Source: Sarcocystis neurona (taxonomy: Eukaryota; Apicomplexa; Conoidasida; Eucoccidiorida; Sarcocystidae). From it: 64,000 bases of DNA. The DNA lies in contig KL647295.1 of assembly GCA_000727475.1 (NCBI GenBank), positions 869,985-933,984 of the forward strand, given 5' to 3'. Both the position numbers and the translations under genes were made by a program. Under the pieces are notes generated by a model that searched no databases, was not told the origin of the DNA, and saw nothing but the letters and a program-made list of their open reading frames with translations. Positions 46,301-59,228 of the stretch are shown one piece after another (within the stretch, counting starts at the first letter, position 1; each line of letters begins with the position of its first letter).

Positions 46301-49300
46301 TACGTGCAGTCAGCACAGCTGTTTGCAGTGCTGAAGGACTACTCACATGCGCTGTTGCTGCTGCTGGACAGTCGTGTTGTCCAAAAGATGCACGCGGTCT
46401 GCGTCTAACACAACTGCTTTCAGTTCCAGAAGCCGTCGGTCTTCTGGTTCAGTGCTGCTGCTGCTGGTAACCCGCGCTGCTGCCCAGTGAGCGTCGTTGC
46501 ACCGACGTAGGAGACCATTATGAAAGTACACCGAATATTGCAGCTGTTGCTGATGGATTCCGTGTCATCACCGTTACTGGTATCCAGAGACGCCCCAACG
46601 GGAGAGACTCCATCGGTTCTTCTACCGTCCCTGTACACATTATTGCAGCTGTTGTAACACCTGCAGGTGGTGGTACTCATGCAGAAAACTCGGTGCTGCT
46701 GATCCTAAAGCAACTCGAGTACCACTGGTTCTACGCTGCGGATTAGATGCTCCTGCTGCATCTGTTCACGTCCCAATCTGTTCCTGCTAATTTGTCGTCT
46801 CTGTCGCTTATTAGATTGTCCGCTGCTGAAGCTTCGAATTTTGCAGCTGTGGTTCAAGCACGTGGTTCAACGGGTGGTGCCGTTGGCAGGTGTGCTGGGT
46901 GGATCGTGATGACTGTGCTGTGCTGCAACGAGGTCCACGTGAGAAATCGCGTCCGCGGGAATCTCAGGCACGCTGCTACGAAGAACGTTGACCGCCTTAG
47001 TCGCACAGATACCAAAGACCGATATACAAGTTGACGTTTGTGTCTGAACGTACCTGCACTCGGGAGCGTCTGTGAACGTACCGATACCAACACCGTTAGA
47101 CTTGTTTTAATCACGTGAAAGCGGCTGCTAATGATGCCTTCAAACGGGAAATCTCGATGTAGACTGCCACTGACAATGAGAGTACCGTATGCGACTCCTT
47201 TTTGACATTGGTCTCCTTCTCAGCATCAGAAGGCGCATCGTGGCGCAAGCCTGCCTTCCAGACGCTGTAGGCTTCCTCGTTGTGTGAGCCCCAAGCTGAC
47301 TGCAGTTCTGGGTGTGGCAGCAGGTTGCTGGTACCGCCGAACGTGCGCTGTCGTACTGTGCTATTCGCAGCTACTGCCGACGCGTTGTGACACCAGTGTC
47401 AATATTCTCGTATTCTAGAGACGTTATACATAAGGGAGGCCACGCTACTACTGCTCCTGCTGCTAGTCTGACAGGGCATGACTCCGGCTATATTGCGCGT
47501 GTCAGAGTCGCTGTTTCGCATATACGTTGGTGCTGTTTTGATGAATGTGTGGGTTGTTAATATCGTGTTTGCTCTTCTTACGACGGGGCTACCGATGCGG
47601 AGATTGCTACTGCAGCGTGTCCTGATAATACTGGTGTTCCACAGCATCAACGGGAGGTGGCTGGAGCAGGGAATACTAAAGTTCAGCAGCATTTTCAGGG
47701 CACGAACTGTTGCTAACTTCAGATGAGGATTTAAAAAGAGTTCACGAGGCGACGCCTCGTACTTCTATTTTTGCCATTGCAGACGTGCCTGTGTGCTATT
47801 TTTCGCTTGCACCCGCTTGCGCAGGTGTAGCAGCTTATAATCGCTGCGGAGGGCAGCACGATTTGAGCAGCGCGCGCGCTGTACGAGTCACGTGTTACAC
47901 GAGTCTACCACGCGGGTTTTCGCTGCTCTCCCGCAGCCTCTAGATTCAGTGCAAGCTCCTAATCCCAGCACACATGCGGTTGTACTACCTAGAAAGCTAC
48001 TGCCGGGGGGAGAAATTACTTATAGTGATAGGAATTTCGCTGCTTGTCCTTGGTTTACTGGTAGAAAGCAGACTGTTGCTGCAAGGTCAGTAGCTGAAAT
48101 GAAACATGCTGCTGCTATACCTCATCATTTGTGTCCCAGCATTCCACGTCTTAGTAGCAATATCGTACTGTTCGCTCTTGTTGTTGCACCGCACACCGTG
48201 CAGCTGCTGAGTTTCCCTCTTTCTTGCTTGCGCTGGTGCTACCGATTCAATATGGTCGTAACCTGATCTGGACGGGCACGTCACGAGGTGGGACCGCGTT
48301 CATCGAACGCAGTTCTATTGTAGTTCTGCCTCGTGATTTACTGCCTCTGCTGTTTCAAATACTGCTGGTACATGCAACGCTATTCTTGCCAGCTTAAAGG
48401 AGTCGTACCGTCTGCGTTGCTCCAGGCTACAGCGCATCCCTGCCGCTTGCAGGTGTAGGGCTTTTCAGTGGCAGTAGCTGTTGCGGGCAGATGCCGCCCT
48501 GCAGCTGCACATATTTGCTCTCATCTTCTTTCCAGCGTTGCTCAGTGACATGTCGACGACTCGGCTGCCAAAACTCCCGCTGGTCTTCTGCGTGTCCAAA
48601 CCGCAGCGCCCAGGCAAGTGTAAGCGCCCGGGGTCTGTTTGTGTGGAAAGCCCCCGCACCGCTACTGTCACTGCTGCTACTTATCGCTGCTGCCGGTGCT
48701 TATTTCGACGGACGCTTCAGTCTATAAGGAAGACTACCGCGCTGGCATTTGTGGAGCTCTTTGGTGTGCGTGGACGCAAGTACTTCCCGGAGTTCGTGAT
48801 GTACATATATATACCGAATATGGCGAACATGGAGAACAATATATCATGCAAATAACCACCTCCACGCAGAGGACAACAGACCAATGATCCTGTTAGTAGC
48901 GCACTCCAGCGCAGCACAGCTCCACGGTACTTAAAGAGGAGCTTTCAGACCAGCATGCAAGCTGGTGAAGCACCACCGGTATAACACTGATTGTTTGAGG
49001 CGGATTCTGCCGCAGTGCGACTCCTCTCGGGCTGCCAGGCTTCCCCCAGAAGCCATTGTCTATGGTGAGCCGTCGTTGCTGCGCCGGGCTCCTCCTGCGT
49101 TCTACGTAGGCATGCTGCGCCTTCAATGGTTGTGGTATATGCTGTTGGTACCTGGCTGGAGCACCTTTGTGCCTTGCTATCCATGCGTAATGGGCGTATG
49201 GGTCACACGCCACTGCTGCTGTCTGCAACGAAGAATCTTGCTAGCGTCACGTGTAACACTGTAGCTGCTGCTGTTGCTGCTGCCTCTTAGGCGGTTTTTA

Positions 49301-52300
49301 GCGAGACTGCAGCGGCTCCTATTTTGCTGATGGAGGCGTTTTGTTGCCATTGCTACATAGCCCGCTGTTATATTTCCTCGTTTCGGGCTCTCTGTGTGTG
49401 AAGTCAGCAGCGCTTCGCGTCGCAGCCGCCGCCTCCATCATTGTAGTGCTCGACTGTTGTGTTGTGTGTACTACGTCGTCTGCTCGACGCCTTGCTGGGC
49501 GCCGCCACGGTTGTGGCGTTGATGTGTGGTCTGCTGCTGCTGCTGCAGGGATGCCTAGCTTCTCTGTAGCTTGCATTTGCCTCGCCTGCGCTCGCCTCTT
49601 CTGTCACACCCGTATACCTTTTGTTCATCTACACAGACAGAAATCTATGTGCGCCTACTTGTGCGCCTACAAAAACGGTTGTTTCGTTTAGAAATAATCA
49701 CCTAGTGGCTCGGACGGCACGCTGGTAACGCCGAGGGATTCTCTTTAGCGCTGCGCAAGACGCGTACTTCTCAGCGCGAAGATGCGTTGCCTGCTGGCCT
49801 ACAGCCCACTGCAGGTCCCATCGTCAAATGAATTTTCGCATGTGCACAGACGTAGTGTGAGTAGTCGGAGTGGTGGATATGCCTGTCATATTAAATAGGT
49901 GTAAACACGTGCGCGTGCACGTACACACAGATTCATAAGTGCTGGCGGAACTGCCTGTACTGTGCATTTAGGTGAGAATACAAGCAGTCACTGTGCCAGC
50001 GGTTGAGGCTGCTGCCAATCACGTCGTGGGTCATTCAGCAACTCAGGTGGAGTCGAAGGCTTTGCGGGGATGGCCACTTGAGTGCCGCTTTACGCGCAGA
50101 CCCAGCGAAAAGGAGGAAAAAGAGAAGACAGCAGCAGAGCCGACAGAGAAGGGCTGCACGCAGGAGCAGGTGACGCCCGCTCTACACAATCCCTAGATTC
50201 GAGAACAGACACAACAGCATTAGCAGCGCATTTGTAGCGAGCGGCTGCATGCCCACAGCAGCGCACCCAACCGGAGGCTCAGGCGTGGAAAGAACAGGGC
50301 GATGAGAGCTGCAACGGACCGTAGGGCTGCATGCTCAACGAGGGTGGTATATTCGTAGGTTAACACGCGTACGACACATATACATATATAGTGGTTGAAG
50401 AGGTCCTACAGACGCGTCTACGTAGTATATAAGTAGGCGTGTGCCTACGTATGTGGGAAAACAAGCATAGGCAGGCAAGTAACTACGGAAATGCGTTCAC
50501 GTATTATTCCTGTGCACGCTGGTACGCGCGTGCATGTGTGTGTGCACGCACGCGCATGTGCGGAAAAGCATATAGGTGCTCCTGCGTACATCTGTGTATA
50601 AGCAGTTCTCCGTATGTCTGTTTATGTGTTCGTGCTCAAAGAGACGTCGACAGGCAGCTACGTTTGTCCTGAGTCTATTCAGACACGTGGTAGGTGAAGT
50701 GACATAGCCGTAGGCGGAGCTGCATTTGCGACCCTGGAGGGCAAGAATCTACAGAGCACATATACGCAAACTTCAAGATCCTTTCACTCGATTCATGCCC
50801 TCACACACATATTCACAAGCGGGAACGGGCATACCTCTCTCTACGTACATTTGTATATATATACTTGCGTATATACGCACACTGACGGTCGCTATGAAAA
50901 GGTATGCACCGCCATGATGGATCAACTAAGATTTGACACTTGGCAACGTCAGCCGAACGCGCTACTTGTGAAAATGCTTCTCATAGTCCTTGATTCGTCG
51001 GTGGCGCCACAGCGGCGTCCGTCGCCGTGCTTTTCTAGTGATGCGGCTTTTCTTTCCAGTGCTGCTCACGCTCTGGGCAATACGGCTCCCTCTAGTTCTG
51101 CTACACGGTCTTCTTCGTTGGTGGCCGTTTCTTCCGCCGTTCCTGCCACGCGTGCTGCTGCTTCAACAGTCTCCGCAGCTGTCGCTGCCCTGCCGGCCGC
51201 CGCTGCTGCTAACTTCAACTATTTTGTGGCCGTTGGTTGCTAGGAGAGGACAGTGTTTCCACAAAAAGTTCCAACACTTTCCGTCCCTTACAATCAGAAA
51301 GTCTCCCTCCACACGGCTGCTCCAGCCTGTTCAGCTGAAGGCTACTGACGTTGCTGTAGCTGCTGTGAATACATTTGATGCTCCTGACTCGCCTGTAATT
51401 GAAATTCTTGTAGGAGGTTATGTTGTACCTAGGCTTCTCGAACAGCTTGCTGCAGAAAAGCATTCTCGTTTCTGCTGCCGTATTTCCCACTACGTCTGCC
51501 ACTTCTCTGCACTTACCTGTTCTGCCGCCGCGATTGTTGCTGTTACCCCAGCGGACGCAGAGGTAGGGTTGCTTGCTGCTACTGCTGCAACTCTGTTCAT
51601 GATGTAGCAAATGCTGGGCGTCCTCCCTTCCCTGTCGCCGCGGCTGCTGCCGTGTTTTTACATTTGTGTATCTGCTCGTCCGGGAACTCCGGTTGCGGCT
51701 GCGTTCAAAGCGTTGTAACTGGGGATAGCACACCTGGTGTTGCGAACCTCCTGTGACTGCGTAGGCCTCGACGTCCCATGTTCCCTACTGTGCAACTGGC
51801 ACGGCTGCCTGACAGACTACCAGAACTAACAACTCCTACGTCAAGCGTTGCAAGCGCTTTGTCTCTCGGTTGCTTTTAGCTAGACGGTATGGACATCCGA
51901 GCAATGGCAGCAGCTGACCCCGCCGACTCTGGATATCCAACATCGAATAGACAGTTTTGGTCGCCATCTGCAAGTGACGGTTTGTGCCGCCTGCATATTC
52001 AGCACAACGTCGTCTGGGACGTCCTCTGCTGCCTCTCTATCTCTAGCAGATCCGCCTGAACAGCTTGTGCCTGTTAATGCGGGTGGGGCTGCCGGAGATG
52101 AAGTTCGCATGATTCTTCCGCTACCGTTCTTAAATTGTCTCACTCCGTAGAAGAAAGTTGTCGGTGATAGTGCACGCGCGGGTGAGCGAGCTGCCCGACC
52201 TCGTACGGTGCTGCATTTCGTGCTGCGGATTAGCGTGCAGCGGCTGCGGCACCTGCACGAAGGGCGCTTTTTGTGGTGCTCTGCCTCAGGCTGCTCTTCA

Positions 52301-52700
52301 AAAAGTTGCATAGGACACGCTGCTGGGGCACTGCCTGTTCTGTCAGCGGTGCTGTGGTAGCTGGTGCCGCTGCACTGGTGTACTGCAGTCTTCTGCTTCG
52401 TCAGGTAGGGAGGATATGTGCAAGGCACAGGACGCCACGCTCGACGTTACCTGCGCGAAAAACTGTCGCAAATAACTCTGAAGGCGCACGCACGTCACAC
52501 GACTATACAAGCGTAGGTTCCAGGAAAACAACGCATGCATATTTGACCGTCTACCGCTTCAGGATCCACGAAACCCTTCAAGGGGAAACCGATACAAACA
52601 CACGAATACATACATACATATGAAAGGAGTACGAACGAGATATGGACTCCGTGCGCATGCATCTGCAAGCAGGCTTAAAGCACATATTTTCGTATGGGTA
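43378..52700. other. Triplet-rich upstream flank without an intact gene
   Basis: The 9 kb upstream of the giant gene keeps its CTG/GCT look on the + strand, but all six frames are cut by stops. The longest frames (45425-46099 +, 45109-45624 -, 51215-51733 -) have no acceptable start or splice context and end abruptly. The triplet tracts are short and frame-shifted against each other. It may hold the promoter and 5' UTR of the giant gene near 43.4-44 kb, and possibly a decayed repeat-coding gene. I see no TATA-type element I would defend. Confidence 0.5.
43969..44024. repeat. 14-base minisatellite, four copies
   Basis: Units at 43969, 43983, 43997 and 44011, consensus TACTGGTGCTGCTG, with one or two changes in the first and third copies. 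The period of 14 would shift the reading frame, so it marks non-coding DNA just upstream of the giant gene's start. Confidence 0.85.
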
Positions 52701-52980
52701 CGCATTTATGGCCATAACGTGTGGATATACAACAGAGATTAGTCAACACACTTACGTGTGTACACATGTCTGCATACGCACGACTACGTAATGTAGTGGA
52801 AGTTGAAGCGATGGATGCACACCGCAAACAGACGCGGTAAAGGACTCCCCGAGACAGAGTAGGGAAGTCGTCAGCGTCAGGGCGTGGAGACAATGTGGTA
52901 TACTAAGGTTTCTAGGAGATGCATACGTGTGAGGGGCCTGTGCTGACGTATAAAGTGTATCGAGGATTCACATAAACACG

Positions 52981-53012
52981 TACATATATATATATATATA
53001 TATGTATATAAA
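52981..53012. repeat. (TA)n microsatellite
   Basis: TACATA followed by about nine TA units and GTATATA. It lies close to the boundary where triplet-rich DNA gives way to triplet-poor DNA. Confidence 0.85.
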
Positions 53013-56000
53013 CGCATTTGTCTGTAGTGCGGCAGCAAGCATGCTACTGGGGAAGGTAATTCCCGGACGGAAAGGAAACCAGAGAGACCGCTGCAACACG
53101 CCAACAGCGCGAAAGATAGGCGCTCCGCTGCAGACGCGGCCACCAAATAGTGTGACCAGTCGCAGCGCTAGCGTCAAATTCTGGAAGGGCGGCATGACGA
53201 CCAACAGTAACAGCACGCGCCGTACCAGCAGCGGCAGCTGCTCTCCCAACAGGAGGATGACCGGCAGCACTTGATAAAGCGGCTGCACTGTTGCCTGAGC
53301 AACACACTCAGTGGCTTCTGAAACAGCATGCTGCAGCAGCCGCAACAGTGGTAACAACGACAGCCGCTATCAGTGACCAGACGAGGTAGCACCTGCATAT
53401 GCCGGAGTAAAGTTTGTGTCGGACACACTGAAAAGGGCAGCAACACCCGCAGGATGTGTAAGCGCAGCCTCTCCAGCAGCAAACGAACAGACTTCTTAAG
53501 CTAACTGCATGATTTGATGGAGGAGCAGCTTTGAAGCAGGTGGTGCGTAGAACTCACTATACCAGCCACTGATGGCAGTCAGAGGAAAGCAAGCGTCCTC
53601 GATATTATGCGCCCTCAAGCAGGCAAAAGACGACTTAACATCGCACGGAAACTGTGCATTATATTTTGAGTATTTGTAGAGGCAGAAACAGCCTTCAAAC
53701 GCACACAAACTGCTCCTCTAGGTTCACGAATAGAACCCCGCACTCACTTCTAGGTGCATGTCACAGAGTGTCACCGGAGAACCCATATGGAGGAAATGAC
53801 GTTGGGTGGCAAAACTTGACACAGGGGACGGATGCAAATAATTTGTACGCTGAGACGCAGGAACTGAGACGTTGCAGGTGAGCTATGCCTCAGCCAGCGC
53901 ACGCAATGCATCGCGGCTCTTCTTCGATTTACAGTGCCTAAACAAAGGCGTGTGCGGGCCACCTGTCAGATAGGCAGCGCAGCTTCCTGCAGCGCGATAC
54001 TCACGCAGTCAGGAAGCCGTGCTTCCGTGCAGCGCGCTTTTGCTCAGGAGGACGTAGAAGACGTTTGTCGGAGCTGCCTCTCCGGGCAGATCCGCTCCAT
54101 TTGCAGGTGCGTGTAGCAGGGGGTATCTCATCCTCAGTTGCCGAATCATTAACTGCTGCAGGGAGCAGCTTCCTTTGCATAACAGAATGAATAATTCATG
54201 ACAAACGGTCAGCAAATTGAAAATATAATAACGCTGCCGCCTGGACTTGCAGCTGCATACACGGAGAGTCGCCCTTTGAATTGAACACGCGCACACGCGT
54301 AGAGACGACACAGGAGACCTATATATATGTATATATATATATACTAGTGCATAGGGCGATATTTGTAAATTGGGCGCCAGATACACGCACAGACGCGGAC
54401 GGGTACGTGTGGATCTCTCGTTACAATAAGCCGCTAGCCAACTCAAAGGTGACAGTGCAAGGATACATAGATAATTATATGTATGTAAAAAGATAAAGAT
54501 ATACTCGTGCAGGTGGGTGAAAATCCGAATGTAAAGTAAAATGTCGCAGTACTAGTACGAGGTTAGCAGGACAACGAGCATCCTATCACCATAGATAAAA
54601 ACACGCGCAGTATAGAAAGATGGTGCGATTTTGGGGCTCCCACGGCCTGTCGAATGAAACGGAAATGTACTCGAAGAGAACCTAGGGTACGTAAGGAGGG
54701 GAGCTCACGACGTCTACTGCATTCACAGCAGTAATTGTTCCCTTTGAGTGTAGTGCTGCCGAAGGGCGGAAGCAGCATCATACGGGTTGCACCGACGATT
54801 GCTGATGCTGACATACTGTGGAAGCATCGTAGCCATTTCGGCAGCCTCTTCGCAGCCACGTCACTAAAGTGTCTTTCCCTGTAGCTACAACAGAAGGGTC
54901 ACGGTCGCCACAAAAACACCTGCGCATTTACGGCAGGAACCCAGTGACCTCGAAGCAGCGTCCGTTCGTGGTGGATGATCTGCTGTGACACGTGCTTGCT
55001 GGTCAGCAGCTCTGAGTAGCCCCAAGCTGTGGTTACAGTTGCCGTCATTGTGAGGTTCTGCTGATGCGAGAGTTGGTGCACCCAACGAGGTTTGGAAAGT
55101 AAGGGGACCGATGTTGCAGTACACATAGAAGCAGTAGCGTCCAACAGCTTGCGTACCGCACAGTACTTACCAGCTGGATCATTTATGTACAGCAGACAGC
55201 TAGTCGCTAGTCGGTGGTGCTATCCCGTACCTAACCACTTTTCCATCCCTCGCTCTCTTACACCAACATGCAAGTGTGGATCAGAATACATGAATGCAGA
55301 TAGCGCACGAGGTGTGCGCACGCTTTTTCAACACAGTGGGTACCTCTTGTGTGCGCAAGTGGCAATACAGGGGTTGCTCGCCCGTATCCTGAAGACCGTA
55401 TCGGGAAACACTCCCACACGTATGCACGCAGGGGCACCCATAGGCGCGCAGTTCAACGCATCTAGCTGGGACGAATGTGCGCATAGATGTCTGTAGAAAA
55501 ATACAGGGCCATTGACGTCAACACAGAACTGATGTTTGAATCGGACACGTTTGCGTGTGTATCCGAGATGAGCTTAATTGATGTCAGATGAGTATGAATA
55601 CACAGAGAACATGGTGTTGCGTGCGCATGTGTGTCCTATGCCCACTTGTTCGCTAGATAGACGGCAGAGGCACGCCACGGTAGATCTGAAGTATCCGTGT
55701 AGCTCGAGAAGGTGTTCCGCCTCATCACACGTGAGCCTCACGCCCCAGCTCGTGCACCACTTCAAAGCAGGACAAGGCTTCTACAGCGGCGTTTAGCTTG
55801 ACACCACGCGCGTAGCCCGTGGAGAAAAGCGCTGTCTTACGACCAAATTAGAGGGACCACTGCAGGACGCAAAGTTCAGCGCGCACAACACCTGAAGGAA
55901 GATAGATCATGCACTCAGGCTGCGAATTTGCTGTCAACCTTGAGAACCATGTTCACGAGGGTAGACAGTGCCGGCAGTGCGGGAGTCACTCGCTAAACTC

Positions 56001-58339
56001 AGCCTCAGCAGTTCCAGACACTTCGTGCCCACAGTGTATCACAGCTGCAGAGTCCTTTTCACCAAGAGGTGCTGAGAAGCTATTAATATGGATGTCTTCT
56101 TGAACTGGGAAGACTGCTACACAGTCTCTGCTTGCACAGACTACGAGACTAATACGACAGACAAGAGTGTGCAAGGGAAGCCGCGGTACAGTGGGGTACG
56201 GTTATAGTAGAGCAGGCGACATCATTGTCGCGTGAGTGTATCAGTCAGAGTGCCACAATGGAGGCAGCAGGCAGAGGAGCACAGGCTGAGACAGGCGACG
56301 ACCTCGGGGGCCGTTTCCTACATTGCGGTGGACGGTTTCCTCTGCAGCTTTTTCGTGACTTCTTCAGGGGGGAAATAGGTGTTCAGCTGGCTGTTGCAAT
56401 GGTTGATTACAGGAGGTAACACGAAGAAAGACGCACGTTTCTGCTGCGATGTGGGTAATCTCTGCAGTAGGAGCGGCAGTGGAGGTTTCTTCTGCGGAGC
56501 CGTTCCTGCAGTAGGGAGTATCTTCATTCCGAGGGACGGCGGCAGGTGTAACAGAGAGGGAAGAGAGGGGAAGTAAGTGTGTACTGCCACTGCTTTAACT
56601 CGTGAGGATTTCAGGAGGTGTTGTTCTTCTGCTGGAGGATTCAGAAGCGCTGCTTCGTGACGTCTCCAAGGATGACTATTTAGCGGACGAAAAGGAGCTT
56701 GCCTCGGCTTGAAGGAAGGAATTTGCAGGGTGGTTGCGAACAACTCGTCTTAGTCGTCGAAGAAGAGCGAGCCTGCGCGAGGCAGCGAGGTTACCAGAAA
56801 TGCCCACTGCTGTACTGACGTGAAGGGTCACAGGGTGTGTCCAGGTGCTGAAGTGAAACTTTTGTCCTGCATTGGTTGCCGCTGCTCTTCCAGAAAACAA
56901 GCATCATGCGCTGTGGTTCAGTTGTGCTGGCGCAGCTGCAGTTGGTAGTACAACGCAGAAACTTGTGGAGGCTGCGCCAGACAGCGTTGGCGGGGACCGA
57001 CGCCCACGCTGGGCTGCTATAACGGAGCAGGAACGTGTGGCGGTACTCTTCAATGTTAAAAAGGAAAGGCAGGACTAAGGGAGGCCAGGTGGCTTGCGAG
57101 ACGACACTGAGGGAGCAACACTCTCTTCCCGTAGCTTCGAAGAGGCTGCGAATGCGAACGAAGGAGAGTGTTGACTGACTCCTACATTCGTGTTCGCACT
57201 GCGTTGGAGCACAGCACTAGTTCTGAAGGGGAGACCGGTTAGATTACTTCGTCCGTCAACAAGGCGCTCAACAGCACTAGGAAGCCGCACTGTGCGCCTG
57301 GCTCCCTTCATCCCCGTATGGAGAGACGCCACGAGAAGCGTTCGCGAGGTACGAATTCAATACTACAGATAACATCCTCGCTTTGAAAAAACAACTGTAC
57401 CATTTTCGCACGAGACGTACAATTTTGCAGTGTAATGCGACAAGCAATGACGTTTCACAGTGACGGACGGCGCAGACTGCTGCAGGCGGACACGCGTGCG
57501 CGTGGAGCGCCACTCATGTTGTTAAGAAAAGGAGGACCAACGACAGAAGAACTTCTGTATTCACCTAAACGTATGTATGGAGAATTGGATTCGGGCCGCA
57601 CAAGTGGAATCGTGCTGATTCTGGCACCATCGGTCATCCAGCACAACAATTTGGATTCTCCCGCAGAACCAATGTTGGATAAAGAAGACGCGTAAGTGGT
57701 GGATTGAGGTCTACTTAAGCGAGAACATGGACAAAGGCAGACGACGGATCCGCAGAAGAATACGTCCCAGGTTCTTCCATCCCGGCAGCCGCTTCTGCAT
57801 AAACACACACCAGAAAAGATGTTGCCAACATCAGCTTCCGCACAGACGTGTGTTATTGACCGGAGGAGAAGAAACACACGACGACAAGACGGATGAGCCC
57901 ACATAGCACGTGTCGAGCTGCCTTCCACTAGTTATCGTTTCCGTGTCTTGCTTGGGCGCAGATAAAAGGCACAATGCATGCAGCAGCGCACGAGTGTGAG
58001 AACTTCGCGCTGCACGAGTCTTACGTTATATGCGTGTGACGGCCCCAACGTTGTGTGCACTACGTACACGAACAAGTACGCCGTACAGGCGTCCACCTGT
58101 GACTGTGTAGCACTTCCCAAGCATTGGCTGTCTGGCTTTTGTGGAGACCATTCTACACAAGGACGGGGTACAGAGGAATCCTAGGATGGATAACGGGATA
58201 CGGGTAGCAAGCGACAGCATAGTCTCCATCCGTGTGTATCTCGTGCGATGCACTCCTCAAGTAAAACGTGACGATCAATGAAGAAAGACCAGACGCGAAC
58301 TCAAAATGGCAACAGTCACACCGTTGGGGTGTTTACTAG
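53013..58339. other. Unresolved region, candidate exons only
   Basis: No complete gene model. Possible + strand pieces lie at 56225-57078 and 57190-57691. The latter ends in a strong donor (GACGC/GTAAGT) after a frame containing TTEELLYSPKRMYGELDSG. Phases between these pieces do not agree, so I do not join them. A - strand frame at 56318-56743 overlaps the same DNA. A short TA/TATG tract lies at 54320-54345. Confidence 0.35.
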
Positions 58340-58700
58340 GTGAGCATCTTCGAGTCTGTGGTAACGCAGCAACTGTCGAAGTCCAGCACCTCGCAGGAAC
58401 TGTGGATGTGGTTCGGCGAACCCCGGAAGTCTGTCAGACCAAAGCGCCTTGCCACTGTTCTGAACATCACCCGGTTAAAGGCATACTCGCAGCAGCGGAC
58501 ACGAATGGGACGCATCGCCGTGCAACACGATATTGAACTCAAACACAAACCTTTGTCTACTCAGGGGTGCGCTCCTCTTCGCTCCTCTCGAATACAGTCT
58601 GGTTTTGGAGTCTTTTGTGCCGGACGGACAGAGTCACTAGAAAGTGCAGCTTCGTGGGCGGCCATTCTGCTCGCAGTAGTGCCGTTTTTAAGAATTTGCG
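58340..58700 (+). CDS. Possible internal exon of an unresolved gene
   Basis: Follows an acceptor-like TGTTTACTAG and is open for 120 codons up to a GTAAAC donor (TTTGCG/GTAAAC). The frame continues open to 58960 if not spliced. Readable parts include SQELWMWFGEPRKSVRPKRL and NITRLKAYSQQRTRM. It could be an upstream exon of the gene modelled at 59229-60956, but the phases (1 out, 2 in) need an extra exon that I cannot place. Confidence 0.2.
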
Positions 58701-59228
58701 GTAAACATGACATCTCCGAGCTTTCACACTGCATTATATATATACGTTCTCTGTGGGCACCAAGTATGCGCACGGAGGAAGCGTGTGCAGACACATGTAC
58801 ACATACTGGAACACTAACTAACTCTCTGTGCAGCAGCACTATAAAGCACCAGCGATCAACGGTTCGCCACACCTGCTCTCCCGACTCACCGAGTTCCGTA
58901 CTTGTTCTATCTCGAGATGCCACGTTGGAGACAATGCAACATTGCCGCTGGAGACACTGAGGAAAACGGTTCGACAACGCACGTTTCGTCAACTGACTTT
59001 CGGTGCTCGTATACTCTAGAAGACCTATGTGAGCATACATACAGCAGCAGTCACTTCCAAGGAGTACCGCAATTTTCTGTAAACCCGATGACGAGTGTAT
59101 CCGTCTGTGTACGTTGAGGCGTGTGTTTATGTATGCACGGCTACGTGGGCGTCCAGCCGTGCCCGCGGCATACACATATACATATATATACACACATATT
59201 TATTGACACATATAGATTATTTGTGCAG

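Noticed and set aside
51215..51733. - strand frame of 172 codons, Ser/Asn/Arg-rich
   Set aside because: The opposite strand is also open with Ala/Val-rich sequence. No start or splice evidence, so probably degenerate repeats.
52968..53357. Hydrophobic - strand frame of 129 codons considered as a membrane protein
   Set aside because: It ends in a TA microsatellite (IYIYIYIYMYV) and has no conserved features.
56225..56712. Short segments reminiscent of PlsC-type acyltransferases (VGSIFIPRDG, SYIAVDGFLCS)
   Set aside because: The HX4D motif is absent, and the pieces do not join in phase.
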